A stretch of DNA of 64,000 nucleotides from Leptodontidium sp. MPI-SDFR-AT-0119 (Eukaryota; Ascomycota; Leotiomycetes; Helotiales; Leptodontidiaceae), in contig JAHLEZ010000002.1 in assembly GCA_020726505.1 (NCBI GenBank), positions 4,154,001-4,218,000 of the forward strand, read 5' to 3'. Below the pieces are notes generated by a model. The model searched no databases, was not told the DNA's origin, and saw only the letters and a program-made list of their open reading frames with translations. This document shows positions 1 to 10,697 of the stretch, piece after piece (position 1 is the stretch's first letter; every line of letters starts with the position of its first letter). The translations under genes and the position numbers were made by a program.

Positions 1-1373
1 TTTGGACTCAGCAAGTCCACCAATGACTGCGTTCGCAATGTTTCCAATTCCAGATTGTAGAGGTAGGAGATTGCGTGGGAGACGGCCATGGGCAACTTCA
101 TGCTCGAGAAACTCGATGAGATGTCGTGCAATTGCTGCTGATGATGCGTCGGCTGGGGTGTTTGGTAGTGTTTGATCTTGATAATCTGATTCAATAATCG
201 CAACAACCTTCTCTGTATCAATAGGGATGGATGTCGTGCCAATGCGATCTTCGGGAGCCATGATCAAGTATGGCTTTCGATGTGGTGGGATTTGGGACAT
301 GGTGATGTCGTGTAGTCCTTCCATTGATGGGATAGCGGTGTTGACTTCGATAATGATCTAGCAGCTTGTCAGAATCTCGGGGAATGGCAAAACAAAATGG
401 CTCAGTACTGACCTTGTCTGCCATTTGGATCAGTTCGGGAGATGCGCCAACAGAGGCGCCGGGCACGATGCCACCGTCCTCTAGGATTGCGGACGCTTCA
501 ACTACGACCACATCCAGTTTGTTGTTTGGTTTGTCCTTGGTGTAGAAGCCCTATTTTATCAGTTAGCGGGATTCTAACAACTATAGATCGAGAGGGCTTC
601 TGCTCTTCTGTAGTTAGAGCATTTCAATGCCCGAACAGTCTCAATCCCTGTTGTAGCTGCAGACATTGAGGGCTGTAAATTGTCCAAAAACAGATTTTGA
701 ATCCAAGGACAACCCAATGTCCCAAGATTCTTGCAGACATTCCTCTGGTGTGCTACTCGAGATTTTCAATTCCAATTACTGCCACTAAATCCAGCACTCG
801 CTGTGTTTACTTTACCCGCCAAGTTCAACTACTAAAGCAGCTAGAAAATAGCAGCACTCACGTAGACTAAATCCGACGGGAACATCGACAAATGTTTGTC
901 AAAGAACTTTATATCTCCATTGTTGATTCCCTTCGCGATTGCCTTTCCGACCTGATGTGGAGCTCGTCTCTCGATCATGTTCAACGCTGCCCATCGGTTC
1001 TCCGTCTCGGCCCCTGACGACGCGCCAACAAAGAGGGAGTATTTAAGCTTGCCCTGCAAGTTGTTCTTTTCGACATGGTCTGCGAGCATCGTTGGGATCT
1101 TTCTACATGGGTGTTAGCCATGTGCAATTGAACATGCCGACGCTGCCGGTGTGAAGGGGCAAGGAGAGGAATAACTGGTGAAACGAATGCAATGCATTGC
1201 AATGCAATTGAGACGTACTTGGGATACCCAACACCCGTGAACCCAGACCAACCAATATACGCTCCATCTGGGAAATGTTTTATCAAATCCTCAGGATGGG
1301 CAAGCTTGTTGAGCATAGAGGGTCTCTTGACGCGAGACTTCAGCGCAGCTGAAGCTGTTAGGAGACCAGACAT
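1..1373 (-). CDS. ACH1: Acetyl-CoA hydrolase / CoA-transferase, 3' part missing
   Basis: Exons 1219-1373, 862-1102, 413-550 and 1-357 join in frame to 297 codons; the gene runs off the left edge, so the C-terminal part is missing. The start gives [20 protein letters not shown], a plausible mitochondrial leader, followed by the family segment [14 protein letters not shown]. Further conserved blocks are [49 protein letters not shown] and [18 protein letters not shown]. In fungi Ach1 acts in mitochondria and moves CoA between succinyl- or propionyl-CoA and acetate, so it matters for acetate and propionate detoxification. The catalytic Glu region lies outside the window. The 311-nt intron (551-861) is long compared with its neighbours (116 and 55 nt). 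Family assignment is firm; exact splice sites are by hand. Confidence 0.93.
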
Positions 1374-2099
1374 GTTGAAAATTTGTAGCCCAATTGTATA
1401 TAGTGGAAGATGAGAAATAAGGACGAAGCCCAGGAGCTTAAGAGCTGGAGACAGACGCCAGAACGCGAAAGTCGTATGATGCTGGAACACAGCTCTATTT
1501 TGTAGTCGAGGCTGGCACTATCTCGGCCCCGCCATGCCCGCAGACTGACATCACAATCAGTGTTTCGGCCCAGGGGTGCGCCGTAACCGCAACTTCTCGG
1601 CTATTCCTGGCTGCTGATGAGTTGGAGAGCATCAGGTTGCTGTGATTATCTGATGAATCCGGAGCACTGGAATGCTGCTTCGTGACTCCACGGCTCGCAG
1701 TAGTGTAGATGTTGGAGGAAACTAATCCAGAGACCAAGCCGCAGCTTGAGCCCGGTACCAAATCAATCGCCGTCGGCTATTTTAATATCCCCGCGATTCA
1801 AAACATACCCTCACGGCACTCAATATTGATAACTTCTGCGAAGAATACTAGTTGAATAGACTTTCAAGAAGGGCCAAATGTTTGGGCAAGACAGAAAGGA
1901 CTGAGTCCATGACAAACTCATTCATTTGATTGAGAGTTGCCTCCTCCAATCAAAAAACATCTGATTATTCCTCCACCTCTCTGCCTCGAATGGTACAACG
2001 CTCGAAATGAATGTAAACCAGACATAGTCATGCTCATCAAGAAACTCCAAACTCCGGAAAGAATACTTTACAGCCCCAGTGCAGTCCGTAACGCTAGGT
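1374..2099. other. Intergenic, ACH1 upstream / PEP12 downstream
   Basis: Holds the presumed ACH1 promoter and the PEP12 3' end. Open frames here are short and show no family-like sequence. I see no RNA gene or repeat. Confidence 0.6.
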
Positions 2100-2973
2100 C
2101 TATCCCAAGGTAGCTGCCAGTATGACAACTGTCAGAATGACCGCCAAAATCAACAACAAACAGCATGCTTTCGATCGAGCATTCCGCTGGTATCTTGCCG
2201 CACTTCTCAACTCCAAATCTGCCCCTCTTGTATCCGTTCTTGTATTCTCAACATTCTCGTGGATATTATCAAGAAGCTCGCCTTGTTCGTTGACGATATG
2301 CGCAACATCTCTGAACAGCTCGTTCAACTCTGTGACACCCTGCTCGATATTCCGGATCTCTGCCTCCCGCTCCACGATCAGCGAGTCCTGGAAATCGACT
2401 TCATCTTGTGATGCAAGTCTCAACTCTTGCTGGGATTGCTGCTGTTGCTGTCCATATTGATGGCCTCCTTCGCCACCATGTGATTGCTGGTCATCCAAAG
2501 CAGTCCGCGCCGCTGATGCCGATGATCGTTGCTTCTCGAGGGCCTGTCGTTGTACGGACTGGAACTCTGAGAGGTTGTTCTGGAATTCTCGAGCAAGCTT
2601 TTGTTGCGTATATTTTTGCGATGGCTAATGCGACATCAGAGCTGTGTTATATTGTCGGATGGCCTCGTCCACTTACGCTGACGTCTTCCCATGATTGAAT
2701 AGTCTTTACGCCCTCGCCAACCTCTTTAAATGTATCCTTCGACTCCTCCAACAGATCGTGCACTCTCTCTCTAACCCGTTCCGTATCTCTCTTCGTGCCC
2801 AGTAGATTCACCTCGTTCGACAGCCTTGAAATGTTGCCCGTCAAAGTAAACAACTTCGTCATCAGGTCTTGCGACAACCTCTGGAACTCGGGGTCATCTG
2901 TGTATTGCGGATCATCTTGCCTTCGCATAGTCGTAGGCTGCGACTCCAGAGATGATAATTGATCGAACGACAT
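2100..2973 (-). CDS. PEP12: Endosomal/vacuolar syntaxin (Qa-SNARE)
   Basis: Exons 2677-2973 and 2100-2624, separated by a 52-nt intron with GTAAGT donor and TTAG acceptor, give 273 aa. The N-terminal half (about residues 1-110) is the helical syntaxin domain starting MSFDQLSSLES. A Gln-rich, low-complexity linker (around QQSHGGEGGHQYGQQQQQSQ) precedes the SNARE helix, which contains VEREAEIRNIEQGVTELNEL and IVNEQGELLDNI, the latter carrying the central glutamine of a Qa-SNARE. The last 21 residues (CCLLLILAVILTVVILAATLG) are a tail anchor ending nearly at the C-terminus. Such proteins drive fusion of Golgi-derived vesicles with late endosomes and the vacuole. A Tlg2- or Vam3-type paralogue is less likely because of the length and the short luminal tail. 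It shares a 265-bp divergent upstream region with NDC1. Confidence 0.88.
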
Positions 2974-3238
2974 TGTAAGAGGCGTGACTTGCGGATCCGT
3001 AGGTCGATGAAGTGAGGGTTTATGTACAGGTTCAATCTTCGTTGCCTGTCGATAAGGAAGAGGGTTGACGTACCCACCTGCTAGCCCGGATTTGGAAGCC
3101 TGGGCCTTGGCAAGCGAGGCTCGCGCGAGGCGTCAAAGCTCAGGTACTGTTTTATTTTGCGCCGATGTCAACATACAACCCATTTCCAGCTTCTCCACAA
3201 CCCACGATGATCTGACAGGACCTAACAATCTCCACAAG
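2974..3238. promoter_or_regulatory. Divergent promoter PEP12 / NDC1
   Basis: The 265 bp between the two start codons must hold both promoters. I see no clear TATA box or named operator. The spacing is compact compared with the rest of the window. Confidence 0.5.
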
Positions 3239-5233
3239 ATGGCGCCCACGCCCCGAATACGTCCGTATAAGGACTTCCTCACTCCAGCCTTGCACAAATG
3301 GTTCTCATTGGCGTCAGCGATAGTTTTTGCGCTTTGCTACGTTGAATCATTTCTTATAGGAGAGAAGAATTCTCGTGAGTGTTTCTGGATTACGCGCTGA
3401 GAAGCAATGTTCTAATCATGCCTCACAGTCTTCTGGTCCTGGTTTCCAATTGGAAAAGCTGGCATTCGAGCACTTCTCCTCTTCATACCCGGCTTCGTGA
3501 TATTCATACCTCGAATTGGTCACCTACACGTCGGTCTGCGAACATCATACTCTCCATGGGATACCTTCCAGAAATATGCGACCACTATTCAGGTTCCTCA
3601 AACAATAGGATGGTACTGCGCCTCGGCATGGTTCTTCAGCGAGGTCTACGTTTGGTCGGCATCGAAGGATCAAGATCTGAATAGGATTAAGTTAATGCCC
3701 AAGACGGACCGCACGATGCTCAACGAGAAGCCGATCTACCTCACCAGCTTTCTGCTGTTCCTCGCTGTGATCCAAGCAGCCTTTCACCTCTTCTACGACT
3801 ACGACCGAATCGACATGCCTGCCATGAAGACGAAACCATGGGGGGCGACTAAAGAATCGAAGCAAGTTGTTACCCCGCCTGCCGAGTTATTCCAGACTAA
3901 GCTTCCATCCATTATCGTGAGCGCTTTGAAACGGGCCGTCATAGCAGCTGTCACTTTCCCCTTAATCTACATACTAGATCTGGGGCTGCTTCCTTCGATC
4001 CGGAGCATGGCATGGGGCTTCACAAGGCAATGGGCAACGCTTTTCTGGACACTTTCCAAATCGACCTCGGTCCCCTCTGTGAAGCCTTTCCATTGGAGTG
4101 TGTTGAAGAATTCTGCCACGTCGGGATTTCTACTCATTATGTTGTGGGAAGTCACGAATGCTGCTTTCTCCGCGTATGTCGCCCAGGAACCGCTCAAGAA
4201 CGAACGGCCCATCACACATGAGTCCCGAGATCCAAATGGCAGCTTGTTGTCCGGCTTGAAGGGCAAGAAGCTACAAACTAGGGTGAGTTATATTGAGTCA
4301 GGTATCTTGAATCTCAGCTAATGGCATATCAGGCTTTTGCATTTTGGGAACTCGTCTACATAGGAGAGCGCTTCCAGGGCCGCCGGAAACAGATATATAC
4401 AGACATCGACAGGCCAGGCGGATCTACATGGTCACAGATACTAGCAGTGTGTATGGAGGTTATCAACGGCATCCAAACTCGAATTGCCGACTACGAGAAG
4501 CCACCAAGTACAGGGGCGTCAAATTCTCCAAAAGTTCCAGAGCCTCCGATCCAAGGGCTTCCCCGTATGGCCGAACCCATCCAAAAAACAGACATCTTCA
4601 CCAAGCCAAAGAAGCGCGGCACTCGCGAGTCCGTTGGCCAAATCGTGAAGAACCATGGTCAATCTCCTAGCCCAGTATCACCACGAGCCAAAAAGCTGCT
4701 AGAGAAGGCAGAAAACGATGTTGAGTCCCGCAAGCCAGGACGACCAGAGCCTTGCTGCACTATTGAGAGAATGGACACTCGTTTTCTTGAAATACCCCGT
4801 CAGCTGGCCATTCCGACAGACTTATAGAAGGAGGATTACTGCTATCGTGCTCGGGCAGCCATATGGCGATGTCGGCGTGCTTGTAGATGCCGTCGATGCA
4901 GTCACCAGATTCTCAGTGTGTAGTCTTACAGAAGACGAATACGGCCATGTCCAGAGGGACGTGAAGTCGATCATCCAGACACTGACGACTACGGTGATGA
5001 AACTGGAAGCGTTAAAGGCCAACTTAGGCTTCCACTGGACGGATATTGAAAGAAAGCAGGAATGTCCTGAGGTCGATATTGTGTTGGAGGCGTGCAAGAT
5101 TGGACTGAATGAGCTGGTTACTGCGTTTGGTGACTACAGCGAGGATTTGAGGTTAAGTCAGAGTGAGATGAGGGCTGCTAGATTGGCGGCTACACCTGCT
5201 CATAAGAAACCGGAGATGATACAGGCAAGCTAG
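3239..5233 (+). CDS. NDC1: Nuclear pore / spindle-pole membrane protein Ndc1
   Basis: Exons 3239-3374, 3429-4282, 4333-4674 and 4739-5233 give 608 aa. The N-terminal half is membrane-embedded: hydrophobic runs include WFSLASAIVFALCYVESFLI, the segment after FWSWFPIGKAG, YLTSFLLFLAVIQAAFHLFY and AVIAAVTFPLIYILDLGLLP. The C-terminal half is soluble, with a Pro/Lys-rich linker and then REWTLVFLKYPVSWPFRQTY, typical of Ndc1. Ndc1 anchors nuclear pores and, in yeasts, inserts the spindle pole body in the envelope. The third intron is the weak point: frame 4321-4674 must be joined to the frame of 4739-5233, and both GTATCA at 4675 and GTGAAG at 4645 with the CAG ending at 4738 keep frame. I used the former; the alternative would remove 10 more residues. 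Confidence 0.85.
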
Positions 5234-5778
5234 AGAGTTACTACGGATGAAGAAGAGTATTGCAATGCTTTTAGTCTCATGATATTTCCGCTATAGGAGC
5301 GAAGGCTTCCTGCTTCAACTCCTCTACCTAGTTAAAAGGGTGGGATGGTGTCGAGGACCAGCTGCGAGAATAGCAGAATACGAGAAGGTAGATCACTGCC
5401 ATCAGGCCTACTTCCCTACTGTTATTCTTTTGGCAATTGGCGTAGTGATTTAGCGAGGAAAGCGAGGGACTCTCTTCCACACTTTTAAGTCACCTTGATA
5501 CAACGCCTGGGGAAAAGGTGATAATACGGGAAGCTCACGGGATCTTAAAGACTCGTAAACATGTATACATAGAAAAGTATGTCATTCATTTGAATGTCTG
5601 CAAGTGATCCAGTACTGGTAACCGTTTCTGAATGTCAAAAAAATAAAATCTCGCCCCTCCCTACCTTGCGTACACCATTGACGATCAACTTCTATTTACG
5701 AAACTTAACCGAATCCCCCCCTCACCCCACCCCCCCCCCCCCCCCCAAAAAGCTCCAAGAAACTACAAGGAAAGTGTG
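5234..5778. other. Convergent 3' region, NDC1 / Zn2Cys6 gene
   Basis: Tail-to-tail spacer. Its one striking feature is a C-rich block at 5715-5746 (7 C, then 4 C, then 17 C), which is G-rich in the minus-strand transcript. The rest shows no coding or RNA signal. Confidence 0.6.
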
Positions 5779-7814
5779 TCAATTTGACTGTATGAAGCTA
5801 ACCCTCGGGCCAGAAACAGACGGATCTGAATCGCCAGAAGTGCTGAGTCGAATCGGATAATAAACTTTTGAAGACTCGTAGTGTGCAGTATGCAATGCGT
5901 CCTGCGGAGGCCTCTTCAAGAACTTCATCTCCCGCTCGAAAATCAACTTCCTCATGAGAGCATCTTTCATATGACTATGCCCTCTGAATTTATCTGTGAG
6001 GTAATCACTAATCAGCTATTATTATTCATAGGAGATATTTTGCGCTGTGACTGACGAAATTGTGCGAATTCTGTTTTGATGCTTCCCATCATAAGCATGA
6101 GCTTCGGGTCCCTTCCAAAGAGCTTGTAGACATCATCAAAGAGCCAGTTCAGACTGAGAGGCGACGATGTCCGGAAGAGTCCTGAATAAAGTGTGACGAG
6201 CAAATCGTACATGTGTCGGGCGAGTTGAGGCAAGCCTTTCTTCTCATGCTCCGGGGATGACCAGGCGTCGATGGTTTCGCGATAGGTGAGAATAAGCAGC
6301 CACAAGCATGTCCAAATCGGCAGCATATTATCTTTACCAGGACCTTTGGCCCCTAGAATATGCTTCTGAAGGGCAGATAGAAGATCGACCTCTAAATCAG
6401 TAATGCCTTTGGTAATGACCATAGCGAGCTGAATGTGGACAACATCAGAAACCCGCTCCCTTTCTTCAGAGTCGATGACTAGAACACGCCGCCATAATCC
6501 ATGGAGAGCTGTCAGTCGTACGGCTTTGTCAACCATGTCTTTCTGGTGAGATGGTGAGACCAAAGAACCAAAATCAAATATCACCATCTTAGGAATTGCT
6601 TACATGAGGTAGGCTCTCGTTGCAACTGCGGTACACTCGGGCGAAGTAGAAGAATCCTGATCTGAAGAACCCTAAGGTTGGGTGGGGCGATTTAAGTTTG
6701 TAGGTTGTCTCAAAGTCCTCTAATGCCCAGTCCCCAATTTGTTCTAAGTCTGGGAGTAATCCCCAGGGAATGGCATATTGTTGATTTGCGCAAGCCCCTC
6801 CATCATTTGGATAGGTCTCACACGGCCCGCCACCTTGATATGATGAAATCGAAGAAAGACGTTGTACCTGGATGCGGAGTTTTGGCTGACCAGGGCACTT
6901 TTCCTCTGGATGTTCTAAAATCCGAAGCTGTTCATCATGACAGAAGACAGGAATGTCCAGGAGAATTAGGATAGACCTCACGGGCCCAACGAACGAGATG
7001 ATTCGTTGTTTCAACCAGAGATCATCGGAGTTGCGATTCCAAAGATCTGGTGTCTTTAGATGGAAGTAGACACGTGGTTCTCGGTGGACATTACCTGTGG
7101 TGAATCTCACATTGACCAAACTCTGTCGAGTGCAAAGCGTCCTGCCAAGTTTCGGGCCACCACATGCTTTTATACATGTTAAGCAAGGACTGCTCAATTG
7201 ACACTGTCAAGCCTTAGTTCTGGATTCAAATTTGTGAAGGGTGACCGTCTCACTTGGGATTTAGCAAGTTTGCATGGAAGGCAAGCTCCAACTTTCCGAA
7301 GCTGACCCACTTCCTTCCGTCGTTGAGTTGAGAATCGCTTTCTCTTTCTTCCTGTCGCAGCAGTGTTTGTTCCAGCGTCAAATTCGTGCAGATGTTGTTC
7401 GAATGGTACATTTTTGGACTTGGAAGCATGTGCCCTCTCGTTTCTTGGTAACAATGGGCTCAGCGATGGCTCCTGGGGAAGACTAGCTTCGTGATCTCTG
7501 GGGAAACATCCGAGCAGAGATATCTGGAGGTGGTCAGAGTCAGATACAATAGTGTCACAGGTTGGAACTTGGAGGTCGGGACCAGGCTGAGAAGTCGCAT
7601 CCAGCGAGTAATGAAGCACCGTATTGTCAAGGCTATAAGGAAGGGTAGAGTCGAGAAATGAAGGCATATCTGCATGATCGACATCCTGCCAATATTCTGG
7701 AGCTGTGTACAAGTCTTGTAAAGTATTTTCAAACCAGTCCGATTCCAGCACTGGATCCAAGGGGAAGAGTTCAGAGCAAACATCGGCTACACAATGGAAT
7801 GGTAAATCTGACAT
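5779..7814 (-). CDS. Zn(II)2Cys6-type transcription factor
   Basis: Exons 7254-7814, 6604-7203, 6056-6542 and 5779-5993 give 620 aa. Near residue 180, after the basic stretch RKRKRFSTQRRKEVGQLRK, lies the cysteine cluster CLPCKLAKSQ-CQLSSPCLTC; an intron falls exactly between the sixth spacer residue and the third cysteine. The final cysteine is 13 residues on (GRTLC) with an extra Cys in between, the long-loop variant found in many filamentous-fungal regulators. The rest is helical, without a clear transporter or enzyme domain, and ends in the conserved-looking stretch FRGHSHMKDALMRKLIFERE. The last exon is needed because exon 3 otherwise reads into an early stop; GTCAGT to CACAG restores frame. 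The start at 7814 is the downstream of two ATGs (the other at 7895). Target genes are unknown; it is divergent from PNKP. Confidence 0.82.
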
Positions 7815-8725
7815 CTTAGACTTGTACACTCCTGGACTGACTGTTACGGATGAAGAGGGTACAAAATGACAAGGCTCGATTGCAAATTTGAACATGGAAT
7901 ATGGGTGAAAATTTCCACACCCGCGATAAGGAGAAGCGGCCAGAGATGTTCTTGTATTTATCAAGGACACATGAACCACCAGGACTGTCTCCGGTAGGCC
8001 CAAAACGGAAATAATGAGGCGAGGAAACGAGGCAGCCAGTCAGAAGGTGAGGGAAATACCAGCTGAACGCCACCAAAATCCCCGGTGAACCCAATGTGTA
8101 CTTGGTTCATGTGATGCTCAATTCCTACCCATTAACGCCCAGCTTGAGGGATGGACGAAGTAGAGGAAGAAATGCGTGTCTTATGCGTTGTTCGTGAGCA
8201 ATTGCGTAGAAGGGCACATCAAGGCGCCCATATGGAAAGCTTGAATCCGTAGGAGAGCTCTTCTGATATCTTGACTGTAGAGCCAGGAGATGCAAAAGCT
8301 AAACCGCCGTTTCCCTGCACCTAGACACGGAAATTGACTTGAAAACAAAGCTTTTCATATCATGATGCATTGCGGGGCTTACCAAAATCGTTGAAAGTCC
8401 TGTCATAGCAAGCGACGTCTCAACGCAGAGAAAATAAAATAACTGCCAAGTATTAAACTCCAATATTGAGCAGCGTTCGTGGTTCTTGGGGGTGGAGTTC
8501 AGCTTTAGTGAGGCCCTTCAACAAAGACCTGGAAGTTCGAGGAAGGTTGAAGCGAAATCAGGTGCCACCGCGACAAGGAAAGCACGTTCTTCGCGTTCGA
8601 CCTTATTTAGGCGACAACTTCTATCTCAACTTTCTCCTTCACTTATCAACACATCCTCAGCAAAATACTGACACGCCCTGGATATCTTCTTGAAACGGAC
8701 TACTCTGCGGAGATATCTTGTCACT
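7815..8725. promoter_or_regulatory. Divergent promoter, Zn2Cys6 regulator / PNKP
   Basis: A 911-bp head-to-head spacer. An in-frame ATG at 7895 would extend the regulator by 27 residues. No recognised operator, RNA gene or repeat was seen. Confidence 0.5.
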
Positions 8726-10697
8726 ATGGCAAGCCCTTCGAAACCCCCTAAAAGAAAGCTGGACGGCAACGCACCAATCTCCCCTCCTCCCTTGCGACGC
8801 AAGCTCCAGTCCAACACAACACGTGTGTACTCCCAAGATCCCAATCTGATATGTGTAAACTGACGCTCATTCTGGCAGAAACTGCCGTCGCATCGTTCTT
8901 CACCCCGTCGTCGCAGAAGCCACCCGAGAAGATCACATGGCAAGAGCGAGCCCCGAACGACGATACACCGGACAGTCTCGTTGTTGGCAAGTACGAGCCG
9001 GCGAAAGACTCTACGATGAGCGAAAAACCTACTGGTGGAGAAATGAAGCGACACAAGATTGCGGCCTTCGACTTTGTGAGTTTGTCTCTTCCATCCCTTA
9101 ATGTACCCTCTCGAAACTCGACTTCTGACGTGTCATGCAACATGTAGGACTCGACTCTTATCCAGACCTCGTCGGGCAAGAAGTTTGCTACTGATGCCAA
9201 GGACTGGAAGTGGTGGCATCCATCTGTGCCTGCCAAGCTCCGGAAGCTATACTTGGAAGATGGGTATGTCAAAAAAAAAAAAAAATCCATTGCATTCCTC
9301 AAAGCAGCATGTCACTCACCGTTATACAGTTTCAGAGTTGTGGTAGTCAGCAACCAAGGCGGTATCTCTCTGAAGCCCGATACAAAAGCTCCGAAAGCGA
9401 GTGTGTCTAAACTTGTGTCGTTCAAGACCAAGGTCTTAGCCGTTTTCGGTCAGCTGGACATCCCGATAAGCATATACGCAGCGACTGGAAAAGACATGTA
9501 TCGGAAGCCAAGGACGGGAATGTGGACTGAACTTCTCGATGACTACGGCATCCGTCCGGATGACCTTGACATCGACAACTCGATTTTCGTCGGTGATGCT
9601 GGAGGTCGTGAAGCGTTCAACGGCCAGCCAAAGGACTTCTCGTGTTCGGATCGGTGCGTCTTCAACTCATGCATGGCGTTAATTGTTCTCTAATAATTGT
9701 TCTCTAACACGAAACAGAAACTTTGCGCATAACGTTGGCATTGAATTCTACACACCGGAGGAATATTTCCTTGGAGAAGCACCACGCCCATTCACACGCA
9801 CATTCGACCCCAAGGAATATCTCGAAGCGTCTGCAGAGGAGGGTATGTGAAACACTACTTTTCGTTTTCTACAGTCGCGACTCACAATCCTCTAGTCATC
9901 GAACCCTACAAGAAAAAGAATCCATGCGACATTGTCATGTTCTGCGGCAGCCCAGCTGCTGGAAAGTCGACATTCTACTGGAAGAATCTGGAGCCTCTTG
10001 GCTACAAAAGAATCAATCAAGACATCCTAAAAACGGTACGTTTCACACTCTGCATCTTTCCGCGAAAATCATCTGATTCTTGTGAAGCGAGAAAAGTGTC
10101 TCAAGGTCGCCGGAGAGTACCTTGCGGATAGAAAGGCTGTAACAATTGGTAAGTAATCTTTGTCAATTCCAGTGCCTAATTTCTTTTGGCGTGCGAGCTG
10201 ATTGTTTGAAAACATAGACAACACTAATGCAGATCCCGATGTCCGAAAGAAATGGATAGACTTGGCTGCCAGGCATTCTGTCCCAATACGTTGCGTGTTG
10301 TTCACAGCAGGATCTCAGATTTGTGAACACAACGACGCCGTGCGAGCACTCAACAACACTGTATGCACTCCCCTGCCCCTCAACCAATAAATTTGTCGAG
10401 GCGGAGCTGCTGTGTTGCCATGCCCCAAATTAGAACTTTGCATGTGAACCTATTGCTAATCGCTAGAGTAGATGAACCCTGAAAAACGTACTATACTCCC
10501 TGGCATGGCCTTCAGGAGTTTTGCTACCAGGTACAAACGCCCAGAACTGAATGAAGGTTTCCAGGATATCACCGAAGTAGCTTTCAAGGTACGTCGCGCT
10601 ATGCAGTCATCATTCAATCAGTACAGGCACACATTGATTCATGCAGTTTCTTGGGACTGAGGTCGAACAACAAACTTGGACTCAACACTGGATATGA
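8726..10697 (+). CDS. PNKP: Polynucleotide kinase 3'-phosphatase (DNA end repair)
   Basis: Ten exons (8726-8822, 8879-9075, 9148-9263, 9330-9653, 9718-9842, 9896-10035, 10088-10148, 10218-10360, 10472-10588, 10647-10697) give 456 aa. After a basic N-terminus (MASPSKPPKRKLDG) comes the HAD phosphatase: FDFDSTLI, with the nucleophile motif split by intron 2, then VVVSNQGGIS and FVGDAGGREAFNG. The kinase half has the P-loop CGSPAAGKST, then RINQDIL, REKCLKVAGEYLADRKAVTID and a C-terminal FLGTEVEQQTWTQHWI. The enzyme removes 3'-phosphates and phosphorylates 5'-OH ends at DNA breaks. There is no FHA domain, as in S. pombe Pnk1, so the protein is shorter than the mammalian one. The intron ending at 10087 uses an AAG acceptor. 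Intron 3 contains a run of 15 A. All exon joins preserve frame. Confidence 0.93.

Noticed and set aside
4720..4738. 19-nt GT...AG segment in NDC1
   Set aside because: Too short for a spliceosomal intron; a longer one ending at the same AG is preferred.
8626..9302. Minus-strand open frames of 142 and 184 codons
   Set aside because: Antisense shadows of PNKP exons and introns.
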